Source of the DNA: Reinekea marina
Lineage (GTDB): Bacteria; Pseudomonadota; Gammaproteobacteria; Pseudomonadales; Natronospirillaceae
Length of the DNA: 64,000 bases
Assembly (NCBI RefSeq): GCF_030409715.1
Contig: NZ_JAUFQI010000001.1
Location: 1,357,001-1,421,000, forward strand
Direction of reading: 5' to 3'
This document shows, one piece after another, positions 27,097 through 34,703 of this stretch. The position numbers and the translations under genes are program-made. Numbering within the stretch: position 1 is the first letter of the stretch; the number at the start of each line of letters is the position of its first letter. The notes beneath the pieces are model-generated. The model was not told the DNA's origin, did no database searches, and saw nothing but the letters and a program-made list of their open reading frames with translations.

Positions 27097-27960
27097 TTAA
27101 TCGGTCGTTTCGGTTTTAATTTCGAACGCTTTGACTCGACGGTTATCCGCAGTGGTTACTCGAATCAAAAGATCATCAAGCTCTATCGTATCATCACGCT
27201 TCGGAACTCGACCAAAGTTATGCATGATAACGCCGCCAATGGTGTCGAATTCTTCGTCACTGAATTGTGTATTAAAGTGATCGTTAAAATCATCAATGGG
27301 TGTTAGCGCCTGAACAATAAAGCCACCATTGCCATTAGAGGCAATGTTATCGATGGTTTCATCATCGTGTTCGTCTTCAATTTCACCAACAATCTCTTCG
27401 AGAACGTCTTCAATGGTGACTAAGCCTGATATTCCGCGATATTCATCGACCACAATCGCCATGTGATTTCTATTTTGTCTGAAATCTCGTAACAACACAT
27501 TTACGCGTTTCGCTTCAGGTACAAAAGTTACATCACGTACGATCGAGCCGACCGCTTTTTGCATTTCTTCTTCATTGAAATCAGCTGTTAAGCCAAGCGA
27601 AAGAAGATCTTTTGCTAACAATACACCTATAACTTCATCGTTACTTTCACCTAAAACTGGAAAGCGCGAATGGCCAGAGCTGACGACTTTTGCGGTCCAT
27701 TCTTTGATGCTTTCATCGTGCTCTAAACTAACCATTTGGGAGCGTGGAATCATAATGTCGCGAACGTGCAAATCGGAGACATTGATTGCGCCTTGCATAA
27801 TTCGGAGTGAGTCGTCATCGACAATCTCGTTTTGATGCGCTTCCTGAACAATCGCTAGCAATTCATCTTTGTCTCTTGGTTCCCCGGTAAAGGCATCGCC
27901 TAGACGTTCTAGGAAAGATTTCTTTCCGGGGTTTCGACTCGTGGGTCGGTCGTCACTCAT
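27097..27960 (-). CDS. corC: CorC/HlyC CBS-domain transporter-associated protein
   Basis: This 287-residue cytosolic protein begins MSDDRPTSRNPGKKSFLERL, like E. coli CorC. A CBS pair (about residues 60-180, including DIMIPRSQMVSLEHDESIKE and DEYRGISGLVTIEDVLEEIV) precedes a C-terminal CorC_HlyC domain (about residues 200-280). It is linked to Mg2+/Co2+ efflux. The conserved MSDD start at 27960 is preferred over an in-frame ATG at 27978. It follows ybeY directly, but the usual lnt gene does not follow it; a convergent unit does. Confidence 0.93.
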   Translation of the reverse strand: MSDDRPTSRNPGKKSFLERLGDAFTGEPRDKDELLAIVQEAHQNEIVDDDSLRIMQGAINVSDLHVRDIMIPRSQMVSLEHDESIKEWTAKVVSSGHSRFPVLGESNDEVIGVLLAKDLLSLGLTADFNEEEMQKAVGSIVRDVTFVPEAKRVNVLLRDFRQNRNHMAIVVDEYRGISGLVTIEDVLEEIVGEIEDEHDDETIDNIASNGNGGFIVQALTPIDDFNDHFNTQFSDEEFDTIGGVIMHNFGRVPKRDDTIELDDLLIRVTTADNRRVKAFEIKTETTD

Positions 27961-27967
27961 GACTGCG

Positions 27968-28441
27968 TTAATCCTCATTGGTTTCTAAGTACGGATCTGA
28001 GATGTTTAGCTTGGCTAAAATATCCCTTTCCAGTTGTTCCATTGTATTGGCTTCATCATCTTTTATATGGTCATAGCCTAAAAGATGCAAGGTACCATGC
28101 ACTAACATATGACACCAATGGTCATTTACGGCTTTGCCTTGCTGTTTGGCTTCCGCAATCACCACAGGTGCGCAGACCACTAGATCGCCCAGCATATAGT
28201 CAAAGGCTTCCTCTGGCACACCTACCGGTGCATCAAATGGAAAAGAAAGCACGTTGGTGGGTTTGTCTTTGCCACGATAGTCGTTGTTAAGCTGCTGACT
28301 TTCTAGGTTGTTTACAATTCTAATCGCAACGGTGGCGTTCGCCTTTCGGCCTTCCAAGGCAGTACTTAACCAAAGATGACATTGTGCTTCACTGGGCGCT
28401 TGGCTATCTGAAACGTTTTCAAAATCTAATTGAATTGGCAT
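27968..28441 (-). CDS. ybeY: Endoribonuclease YbeY
   Basis: This 157-residue metallo-endoribonuclease is needed for 16S rRNA 3'-end maturation and ribosome quality control. The zinc-binding motif HMLVHGTLHLLGYDH (about residues 111-125) is intact, and DYRGKDKPTNVLSFPF near residue 54 is typical. It overlaps the ybeZ stop by one base (start at 28441) and precedes corC, the standard order. Confidence 0.96.
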   Translation of the reverse strand: MPIQLDFENVSDSQAPSEAQCHLWLSTALEGRKANATVAIRIVNNLESQQLNNDYRGKDKPTNVLSFPFDAPVGVPEEAFDYMLGDLVVCAPVVIAEAKQQGKAVNDHWCHMLVHGTLHLLGYDHIKDDEANTMEQLERDILAKLNISDPYLETNED

Positions 28442-29466
28442 TAAGCGTCATTGGCCTCATAGGCATCAACAATTCTTTGTACTAATGGGTGTCTGACCAC
28501 ATCACCAGAAGCAAAATGCGTAAAACTAATGCCTGGTACATCGGTTAATACTTCAATTGCGTGTTTTAACCCAGATTGTTGACCTTTTTGGAGGTCAATC
28601 TGAGTAGGGTCACCTGTAATCACCGCAGTTGACCCAAAGCCAATACGCGTTAGAAACATTTTCATCTGTTCGCGAGTGGTGTTTTGGCTTTCATCGAGAA
28701 TTATAAAAGAGTGGCTGAGTGTTCGGCCACGCATATACGCCAATGGAGCGACTTCAATGACATTTCGTTCTATTAATCGATCAACCTTTTCGAAGCCTAG
28801 CATATCGTAAAGGGCATCATATAAGGGGCGTAGATAAGGGTCGACCTTCTGGCTTAAATCACCTGGTAAAAAGCCCAGTTTTTCGCCAGCCTCAACGGCC
28901 GGGCGAACCAGTAAAATACGTCGGACTTCGTCCTTCATCAGGGCTTGAACGGCGCACGCAACGGCTAGGTAAGTTTTACCCGTACCAGCAGGACCAATGC
29001 CAAAATTAATGTCATGATTCAGAACAGAGTGCACATAACGCTTTTGATTGCCTCCGCGCGGTCTGACCACGAGCTTTGGCGTGTGTACAACATACAACTT
29101 ATCGTCGTGTAAACTGCCTTCGGCTTGCTTTTGTGCGAGCATGGCGACTTCATTAGGCTGCAAAAATAAGTGAATAGCATCGGGCGCTAAGTCTTTACCG
29201 CCTTTGGTTTCGCGGTATAGTCGGCGCAGCACATCAATAGAGGTCGTTAACCGCGCTTCTTCGCCCGTTAATTCAAATAAGTTTCCACGATTGCGTATCC
29301 GAATATCTAAGCGATCTTCAATTTGCTTAAGGTTATCGTTCGCGAGGCCACAAAGAGACGCAAGGCGCTGAGGATTGTCTGGTTCGAGTGTGATTTGTCG
29401 TGTAATGACACTGTCGCTAGACAGGCCGTCAGTCGGAGTACTCAAAGTAGGGCATTTCCTAATCAT
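28441..29466 (-). CDS. ybeZ: PhoH-like ATPase YbeZ
   Basis: This ATPase of about 341 residues is of the PhoH family and partners YbeY in RNA metabolism. A small N-terminal domain is followed by the ATPase core: Walker A GIGPAGTGKTYLA, Walker B SFIILDESQNTTREQMKMFL, and AVITGDPTQIDL. The start is not firm: ATG 29466 has no clear RBS, and an upstream in-frame ATG at 29508 would add 14 residues outside the family pattern. It is downstream of miaB and coupled to ybeY. Confidence 0.93.
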   Translation of the reverse strand: MIRKCPTLSTPTDGLSSDSVITRQITLEPDNPQRLASLCGLANDNLKQIEDRLDIRIRNRGNLFELTGEEARLTTSIDVLRRLYRETKGGKDLAPDAIHLFLQPNEVAMLAQKQAEGSLHDDKLYVVHTPKLVVRPRGGNQKRYVHSVLNHDINFGIGPAGTGKTYLAVACAVQALMKDEVRRILLVRPAVEAGEKLGFLPGDLSQKVDPYLRPLYDALYDMLGFEKVDRLIERNVIEVAPLAYMRGRTLSHSFIILDESQNTTREQMKMFLTRIGFGSTAVITGDPTQIDLQKGQQSGLKHAIEVLTDVPGISFTHFASGDVVRHPLVQRIVDAYEANDA

Positions 29467-29562
29467 AAACGTAGAATTTAAGAATACCCAGCTGACTCGG
29501 TTTGTCAAAAAGACTTTGTTGTAACCAGCTGGGATCTAAGACGATTTGGTTATAGCAGTGCC

Positions 29563-30927
29563 TTAATAGGCCAGCTCTGGATTAATGAGTTCACCTTTTA
29601 GGCTGCTGGTAAAGGCCTCGGTGATCTTCACTTGAACAAATTTGCCAATTAAGCTGTGGTCGTCACACTTGAAGAAGGTGTTGCGGTTGTTCTCGCTTCG
29701 CCCGTATAACTCAGTACTGTCGCGTTCTGAAACACCTGTCACTAAGATCGTTTGAGTGGTGCCTACCATGCGGCGGCCAATCTGGATGGCCTGAGCTGTA
29801 ATTCTGTCTTGTAGAATCTTTAACCGCTGCTTTTTAACGCTCTCTTCGGTGGTGTCTTCTAGATCTGAAGCTGGGGTGCCCGGACGTGCACTGTAAACAA
29901 AGCTAAACGAATGGTCGAAGCCGATTTTTTGAATTAAATCCATGGTTTCGAGGAAATTTTCTTCGGTTTCCCCAGGGAAGCCGATAATAAAGTCTGAAGA
30001 AAAGCTAATATCGGGTCGGTTGGCTCGAATACGTTCCATTTTCTCAATATATTCTGCCGCGGTATGGCCACGTTTCATCGCCGATAAAATGGCATCAGAG
30101 CCGCTTTGTACGGGTAGATGCAGGTGGCTAACTAGCTCTGGAACATCGTTAAAGACATCAACCAAGCTATCACTGAACTCAACCGGGTGGCTGGTGGTAA
30201 ATCGAATTCGATCAATGCCTTCGACTTGTGCGGCCAAGGTAATGAGCTCGGCTAAGTCGGCTTCGCCACCATCATGACGAGGACCTCGATAAGCGTTCAC
30301 ATTTTGACCTAAAAAGTTAATTTCACGTACACCTTGGCTCGCTAAATGCGCTACTTCGGCTATGACGTCGTCGTAAGGGCGGCTTACTTCTTCTCCGCGT
30401 GTATAAGGCACTACGCAGAATGTACAGTATTTGGAGCAACCTTCCATGATAGAGACAAACGCACTCACACCATCGCTCTTAGGAGCGGGTAAGTGGTCAA
30501 ACTTTTCAATTTCTGGGAAAGTGATGTCGACCATTGCAATGTGATTGCCATCGGGCTTTTTCGCCGCCGCGTCGGTCGCATCAATCATAGTTGGCAAGCG
30601 GTGTAATGTTTGCGGACCAAAGATCATATCGACATGGGGTGCACGTTTAGCAATGGTTTCGCCTTCTTGCGATGCCACACAACCACCCACGCCAATCTTT
30701 AAATCTGGATTTTTATCCTTCAAGTGCTTCCAGCGACCCAACTGGTGGAATACACGCTCTTGCGCCTTTTCACGAATAGAGCAGGTGTTGAGCAGAATAA
30801 CGTCAGCGTCGGCTTCATCATTTGTCAACGTATAGCCGTGGCTCTCGCCCAATAGGTCAACCATACGATCAGAATCGTATTCATTCATTTGGCAACCGTG
30901 GGTTTTAATAAACAGTTTTTTGGTCAT
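29563..30927 (-). CDS. miaB: tRNA-2-methylthio-N6-dimethylallyladenosine synthase
   Basis: This 454-residue radical-SAM methylthiotransferase modifies i6A37 in tRNAs reading UNN codons. The N-terminal MTTase domain has [12 protein letters not shown] and the other two cluster cysteines ([22 protein letters not shown]). The radical-SAM CxxxCxxC is in [20 protein letters not shown] near residue 157, and a TRAM domain occupies the last 65 residues. Length is canonical. It heads the miaB-ybeZ-ybeY-corC unit, with a good promoter about 40 bp upstream. Confidence 0.97.
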   Translation of the reverse strand: MTKKLFIKTHGCQMNEYDSDRMVDLLGESHGYTLTNDEADADVILLNTCSIREKAQERVFHQLGRWKHLKDKNPDLKIGVGGCVASQEGETIAKRAPHVDMIFGPQTLHRLPTMIDATDAAAKKPDGNHIAMVDITFPEIEKFDHLPAPKSDGVSAFVSIMEGCSKYCTFCVVPYTRGEEVSRPYDDVIAEVAHLASQGVREINFLGQNVNAYRGPRHDGGEADLAELITLAAQVEGIDRIRFTTSHPVEFSDSLVDVFNDVPELVSHLHLPVQSGSDAILSAMKRGHTAAEYIEKMERIRANRPDISFSSDFIIGFPGETEENFLETMDLIQKIGFDHSFSFVYSARPGTPASDLEDTTEESVKKQRLKILQDRITAQAIQIGRRMVGTTQTILVTGVSERDSTELYGRSENNRNTFFKCDDHSLIGKFVQVKITEAFTSSLKGELINPELAY

Positions 30928-30963
30928 TAGCTCTTATCAGGGATTGAAAATTCAAGGCGCGGA

Positions 30964-30992
30964 ATTATACCTGTGGTCTGAGTAAATCCCAA
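30964..30992 (-). promoter_or_regulatory. Promoter of miaB
   Basis: On the minus strand, TTGGGA (30992-30987) and TATAAT (30969-30964) are separated by 17 bp. The -10 is perfect. The start point would lie near 30957, about 30 nt before the miaB ATG. Confidence 0.7.
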
Positions 30993-31062
30993 CAACAGTC
31001 TGTAAAAAACTCCGATAATGTGTAGACTTGCCGATTTTTTACTGTAATTGAAGGTTTAAGGC

Positions 31063-31380
31063 ATGCAAAAGTCTATTTATCGCGTGGCATTTTTGAATCA
31101 AGACAAAGTATATGAAGTGTATTGCCGTCATGTTTATCAAAGTGACATGTACGGCTTTATCGAAATAGAAGAACTGATATTTGGTGAAAAAAGCCAACTT
31201 CTGGTTGACCCAAGCGAAGAAAAACTGCAAAACGAATTTTCCGGTGTAAAGCGCAGCTTTATTCCAATGCATTCCATTATTCGAATCGATGAAGTTGATA
31301 AAGGCGGCGCATCGAAAATCAGCGATTCGAAAGTGAGCTCGATAGCACCATTCCCAGTAGCACCACCCAAAGGAAACTAA
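31063..31380 (+). CDS. DUF1820-family protein
   Basis: This 105-residue protein matches DUF1820: YRVAFLNQDKVYEVYCRHVY at the N-terminus, then MYGFIEIEELIFGEKSQLLV and FIPMHSIIRIDEVDKGG. The family is soluble, gammaproteobacterial and of unknown function; the fold appears beta-rich. The C-terminal 25 residues are low-complexity (Ser/Pro). It is divergent from miaB with a 135-bp spacer. It has no clear operon partner. Confidence 0.85.
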   Translation: MQKSIYRVAFLNQDKVYEVYCRHVYQSDMYGFIEIEELIFGEKSQLLVDPSEEKLQNEFSGVKRSFIPMHSIIRIDEVDKGGASKISDSKVSSIAPFPVAPPKGN

Positions 31381-31474
31381 AAACTATTCACTTGAAAACT
31401 GGCTTCTTGGCCCAATATCTGCAATAGGAAGTTGTAAGCTAAGTAAAGAATCTGGTGGATTAAATGACTTGGGC

Positions 31475-31480
31475 TATACT
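31475..31480 (+). promoter_or_regulatory. Possible -10 box upstream of the 39-residue peptide gene
   Basis: TATACT at 31475-31480 matches five of six -10 bases. No good -35 is seen 16-18 bp upstream, so confidence is low. The start point would lie about 35 nt before the small gene. Confidence 0.3.
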
Positions 31481-31520
31481 TAACCTTAAGTAAGTGACTA
31501 GGCGACAGGAGAGACGCAGT

Positions 31521-31640
31521 ATGACAGCTCTAATCATGGTTTTATTATTAGCCGCGTGGTTTTATTTGCCGGGTAATAAGCAAGAAAGTAAGCTGGTTCC
31601 TATCCGCATTAAGAAAGATGATGATCACCGCATTCGTTAA
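31521..31640 (+). CDS. 39-residue single-pass membrane peptide
   Basis: ATG 31521 is preceded by AGGAG 10 nt upstream and opens a 39-codon frame ending at TAA 31638-31640. The product has an N-terminal hydrophobic helix (MTALIMVLLLAAWFYLPG) and a charged tail (KLVPIRIKKDDDHRIR), typical of a small inner-membrane protein with a cytoplasmic C-terminus. I do not recognise a family. It lies alone between DUF1820 and the Bax-like gene. The RBS, membrane pattern and lack of overlap with other genes support it as real. Confidence 0.6.
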   Translation: MTALIMVLLLAAWFYLPGNKQESKLVPIRIKKDDDHRIR

Positions 31641-31702
31641 TGTGGTTGATTATTGATCAGCATCTTATATAATCCCGCGCCTAATTTTAATGAGGTGTGG
31701 GT

Positions 31703-32512
31703 TTGTTCTTAAGAGATTATTCTACCTACCTATTATTCTGTTTTACGAGTCTGTTAAGTGTCTATACCTTTTCAGAGAGCTCCTCTATACAAGAATTCTC
31801 CGGTCTGCCTGATATGGCGGCTATTCAAGACGTACGTGAAAAAAAATCGACTTTTTTTAATTATTTAGAACCGATGATTGCTCAGGTGAATCAGCGCATA
31901 GAAGGTGAGCGGGCCTGGTTGCATGTGGTCGAACGGCAGATTCAGCTAGGAACGGAGCTGAAGCGTTGGCAAACTCTCTATTTAGAAGAACTTGGTCAAT
32001 ATTATAAAGTTGATGAAGAAGTTGGTTCTAAAGCCTTTTTCAACCAAATGTTTAACCGGGTTGATGTGCTGCCGGCTTCTCTTGTCTTAGCTCAAGCCGC
32101 CAATGAAAGTGCATGGGGCACGAGCCGTTTCGCCGTAGATGGCCGGAACCTATTCGGTCAATGGTGCTTTACTAAGGGCTGTGGGCTGGTGCCACAAGGT
32201 CGAGATGATTCTGAAAGCCATGAAGTACGTGTGTTTGACACTGTTTATGATTCAATCAATGCCTATTTTCGAAACATTAATACTCATTGGCAGTATGTAC
32301 AGCTTCGCACAATTCGTAAAGAGTTGCGCTATCTAAACCAACGTCTTGACAGTCACTACCTTGCTTGGGGTTTAGAGGGATACAGTATTCGTGGAGTACA
32401 TTACATTCGTGAACTCATTGATATGATGCAATACAACCAATTGGTCCGTTACGATGAGCCCGCTTTTTATGCTCAATTAAATATCCGAGTAAACGATGAT
32501 GCGTTAAAATAG
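31703..32512 (+). CDS. Bax-like glucosaminidase-domain protein
   Basis: This protein of about 269 residues has an N-terminal hydrophobic signal or anchor and a C-terminal glucosaminidase domain from about residue 115. That domain includes LVLAQAANESAWGTSRFA, with the catalytic-type Glu, and NLFGQWCFTKGCGLVP. It resembles E. coli Bax, an exported putative peptidoglycan N-acetylglucosaminidase. The start is uncertain: TTG 31703 lies 7 nt after GAGG, while GTG 31697 lies only 1 nt after it. Confidence 0.85.
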   Translation: MFLRDYSTYLLFCFTSLLSVYTFSESSSIQEFSGLPDMAAIQDVREKKSTFFNYLEPMIAQVNQRIEGERAWLHVVERQIQLGTELKRWQTLYLEELGQYYKVDEEVGSKAFFNQMFNRVDVLPASLVLAQAANESAWGTSRFAVDGRNLFGQWCFTKGCGLVPQGRDDSESHEVRVFDTVYDSINAYFRNINTHWQYVQLRTIRKELRYLNQRLDSHYLAWGLEGYSIRGVHYIRELIDMMQYNQLVRYDEPAFYAQLNIRVNDDALK

Positions 32513-32523
32513 CTTTTTTAAGA

Positions 32524-32569
32524 GTATTCGGCATAACATTGCAACCAATGACAAAAATTTGCCGAATAC
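32524..32569 (+). promoter_or_regulatory. Structured leader upstream of ribE
   Basis: GTATTCGGCA (32524-32533) pairs perfectly with TGCCGAATAC (32560-32569). Inside, CATTG (32537-32541) pairs with CAATG (32546-32550) around a CAAC loop. The structure ends 18 nt before the ribE ATG and lacks a T-run. It is far too small for an FMN (RFN) riboswitch. It may be a cis-acting RNA element or the 3' end of the upstream transcript. Confidence 0.45.
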
Positions 32570-32587
32570 GACCTAACGGAGCACTAG

Positions 32588-33199
32588 ATGTTTTCTGGAA
32601 TTGTTCAAAATAAAACGCCGTTGAGCGTTGAATCTGAAAAAACACAACTTAAAACCCTTTCTATATCGCTTACCCCAAAACAACTTGATGGACTTGAGAT
32701 TGGAGCCAGCATTGCATTAAACGGCGTATGTTTAACAGTCACTAAAATACACGCCGAAAAAGCCTACTTCGATGTAATGATGGAAACGTTAAGTGTCACA
32801 AACTTAGGTGCTATCCCAACAGGTGGCCTCGTAAATACAGAGCGTGCGGCAAAGTTTGGTGACGACATAGGCGGCCATGCAATGTCGGGTCATGTTGCCA
32901 GCACCGTTGAAGTTGTCGCTATTGAGCGCCCAGAAAACAACTGCATTTTATGGTTTAGTTTGTTACCAGAGCAGCGTAAGTATATTTTCAAAAAAGGCTT
33001 TGTCGGTTTAAATGGTTGCAGTTTAACGATAGGCGATGTTCTGGAAGATCGTTTTAATGTCTATTTAATTCCTGAAACACTCGAGGTGACAACCTTTGGT
33101 GAAATGGAAGTCGGCGATAAAGTAAATTTAGAATATGACGCCCAAACCCAGGCCATTGTAGATACTCTCGAAAGAATGAGACAAGCGGGGCAGCTGTAG
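32588..33199 (+). CDS. ribE: Riboflavin synthase, alpha subunit
   Basis: This 203-residue enzyme dismutates two 6,7-dimethyl-8-ribityllumazine to riboflavin. Two lumazine-binding domains are present: MFSGIVQNKTPL...GASIALNGVCLTVT (residues 1-95) and GHVASTVEVV...FVGLNGCSLTIGDV (residues 96-190). It aligns well with E. coli RibE (ETLSVTNLG, NTERAAKFGDDIGGHAMSGH, LIPETLEVTTFG). CGGAG precedes the ATG. It is not next to other rib genes. It overlaps the elaA start by one base. Confidence 0.93.
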   Translation: MFSGIVQNKTPLSVESEKTQLKTLSISLTPKQLDGLEIGASIALNGVCLTVTKIHAEKAYFDVMMETLSVTNLGAIPTGGLVNTERAAKFGDDIGGHAMSGHVASTVEVVAIERPENNCILWFSLLPEQRKYIFKKGFVGLNGCSLTIGDVLEDRFNVYLIPETLEVTTFGEMEVGDKVNLEYDAQTQAIVDTLERMRQAGQL

Positions 33200-33666
33200 T
33201 GGAATTCCATTCTCCTAACCAAGATATTATTTGGCAATGTGTGCCATTTTCAGCTTTATCGGCCCAAACGCTTTACGATGTACTTGCCCTGAGGATTAAA
33301 GTCTTTTGTGTCGAGCAGAATTGTCCTTACCAAGATCCTGATGGCCAAGACAACCAATGTTGGCATGTTTTAGCTCACTTGAATGGCGAACTTGTTGCCA
33401 CGGCGCGAATCTTGCCACCTGAGCTTTCGTACCCCGATGCTTGCTCAATCGGTCGAGTTGCCTGCAGTGAAACAGTGCGTGGTCAAAAGGTTGGTCAGCA
33501 ACTTATGAAGCGCGCTGTTGATGCCTGCGAAGCGTATTTCCCAAACCACCCCATTCGAATCGGTGCCCAGCGTTATTTAGAGCGCTTTTACAGTCAATTC
33601 GGCTTTGAAACCCAAGGCGAACCCTACCTGGAAGACGGCATTGTCCATGTCACCATGGAAAAATAG
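33199..33666 (+). CDS. elaA: ElaA-family GNAT acetyltransferase
   Basis: This 155-residue protein is ElaA-like: LYDVLALRIKVFCVEQNCPY near residue 25, ELVATARILP near residue 66, and the acetyl-CoA motif SIGRVACSETVRGQKVGQQL near residue 85. It ends with RFYSQFGFETQGEPYLEDGI. The substrate is unknown. It starts at GTG 33199, overlapping the ribE stop TAG by one base, so it is coupled to ribE. Confidence 0.88.
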   Translation: MEFHSPNQDIIWQCVPFSALSAQTLYDVLALRIKVFCVEQNCPYQDPDGQDNQCWHVLAHLNGELVATARILPPELSYPDACSIGRVACSETVRGQKVGQQLMKRAVDACEAYFPNHPIRIGAQRYLERFYSQFGFETQGEPYLEDGIVHVTMEK

Positions 33667-33844
33667 GCCAACTCAGGCCGTTTGCCACAGAAATTGGTGT
33701 AGGCTGGTTTTGGGAAGTTTGAATATCGAAGACATGGATGCCATTGTTGAGCCTACCGCGGGAGCTACTGCGGTGGCCAAACTTACCATACTCGGCCTGA
33801 ACCTTAGGCGTGACTCACCTGGCATCTTGGCGCGTTACTAATTT

Positions 33845-34540
33845 TCAGTTATGCCTTTCCTGAGCATTTTCGTTAAGGATTCGGTCCACAAAATCCATGT
33901 GCTCTTGAGCAATTTGGCGAGCTTTTTCAGGCTTCTTGTTATAAATGGCTTCGAATAATGCTGTATGTTGTCGCATCAGCCTTAAGCGGGTTTCTGGGCG
34001 TTTTTCCATGGTGCCAATATTAGCGGACACATTAGCACGCAGCAGTGAAAATAAACTTTGCAAGCTGTGCGCTAAAATACGGTTACCACTGGCCTCTGCG
34101 ATTGCTAGGTGGAAACGGGCATCAGCTAAGCCTTCAGCGGTTAAATCTTTACGTTGATGAGCCATTCGTAAGCGCTGATGCGCCTTTTCTAACGTTCTAA
34201 GCTGTTCTTTGGTGGCTCGATTGGCGGCTAAAAACGCGCTTTGTGCCTCGATAGCGTATCTGTATTCACGTAAATCTTGATGGGCGATGTCCGATTCTAC
34301 GTCAAACATCATAGGCACTCTTACGGGCTCCTGTTGTTGATTGACACAATGACCACTGCCTTGTTTACTGTTTATGATGTTCTGTGATTTAAGCGTTGAA
34401 AGGGCCTCTCGCACCGTTGCTCGACTTACCTCGAGTTGCTCACTCAACTGTCGCTCTGAAGGTAGAGCGGTGTCAGCAGGCCAATGACCAATGTCAATTT
34501 GCAGAAGAATGTAATCAAGTACATACTGAGTTTTAGTCAT
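33845..34540 (-). CDS. GntR/FCD-family regulator (LldR/PdhR-like)
   Basis: This 231-residue regulator has an N-terminal winged helix (ALPSERQLSEQLEVSRATVR, residues 24-43) and a C-terminal FCD effector domain (about residues 85-220) with the usual metal-binding His pattern. FCD regulators sense small organic acids such as lactate, pyruvate or glycolate. It is divergent from a large D-lactate-type dehydrogenase. A near-palindrome resembling the PdhR/LldR site lies immediately before its ATG. It probably controls the dehydrogenase and itself. Confidence 0.9.
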   Translation of the reverse strand: MTKTQYVLDYILLQIDIGHWPADTALPSERQLSEQLEVSRATVREALSTLKSQNIINSKQGSGHCVNQQQEPVRVPMMFDVESDIAHQDLREYRYAIEAQSAFLAANRATKEQLRTLEKAHQRLRMAHQRKDLTAEGLADARFHLAIAEASGNRILAHSLQSLFSLLRANVSANIGTMEKRPETRLRLMRQHTALFEAIYNKKPEKARQIAQEHMDFVDRILNENAQERHN

Positions 34541-34557
34541 AATTGGTCAGGCCAGTT
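34541..34557. promoter_or_regulatory. Candidate FCD-regulator operator
   Basis: AATTGG (34541-34546), TCAGG and CCAGTT (34552-34557) make a 6+6 bp dyad with one mismatch. It is close to the AATTGG...CCAATT pattern bound by PdhR and LldR. It abuts the ATG of the regulator, which suits autorepression. Confidence 0.5.
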
Positions 34558-34703
34558 TGGGTAAGTGCTCAAGTAAACGTGCTGTAAAGCGAGACTGCAA
34601 GCGGCTATCGCAAAAAATAACACTAAAGTATGAAGTGGTCGGTAAGCTGAGTTGTTAACAGAAGCCGTTACACTGAAAACTCATTAAAGATAAAGAGCGT
34701 TAC

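Noticed and set aside
32513..32587. FMN (RFN) riboswitch before ribE
   Set aside because: The leader is about 75 nt and lacks the multi-stem conserved RFN sequence blocks; only a simple nested hairpin is present.
33605..33841. Frame after elaA ending at 33841
   Set aside because: It overlaps elaA by about 60 bp, lacks an RBS and has no recognisable product. A gene remnant is possible, but I cannot support it.
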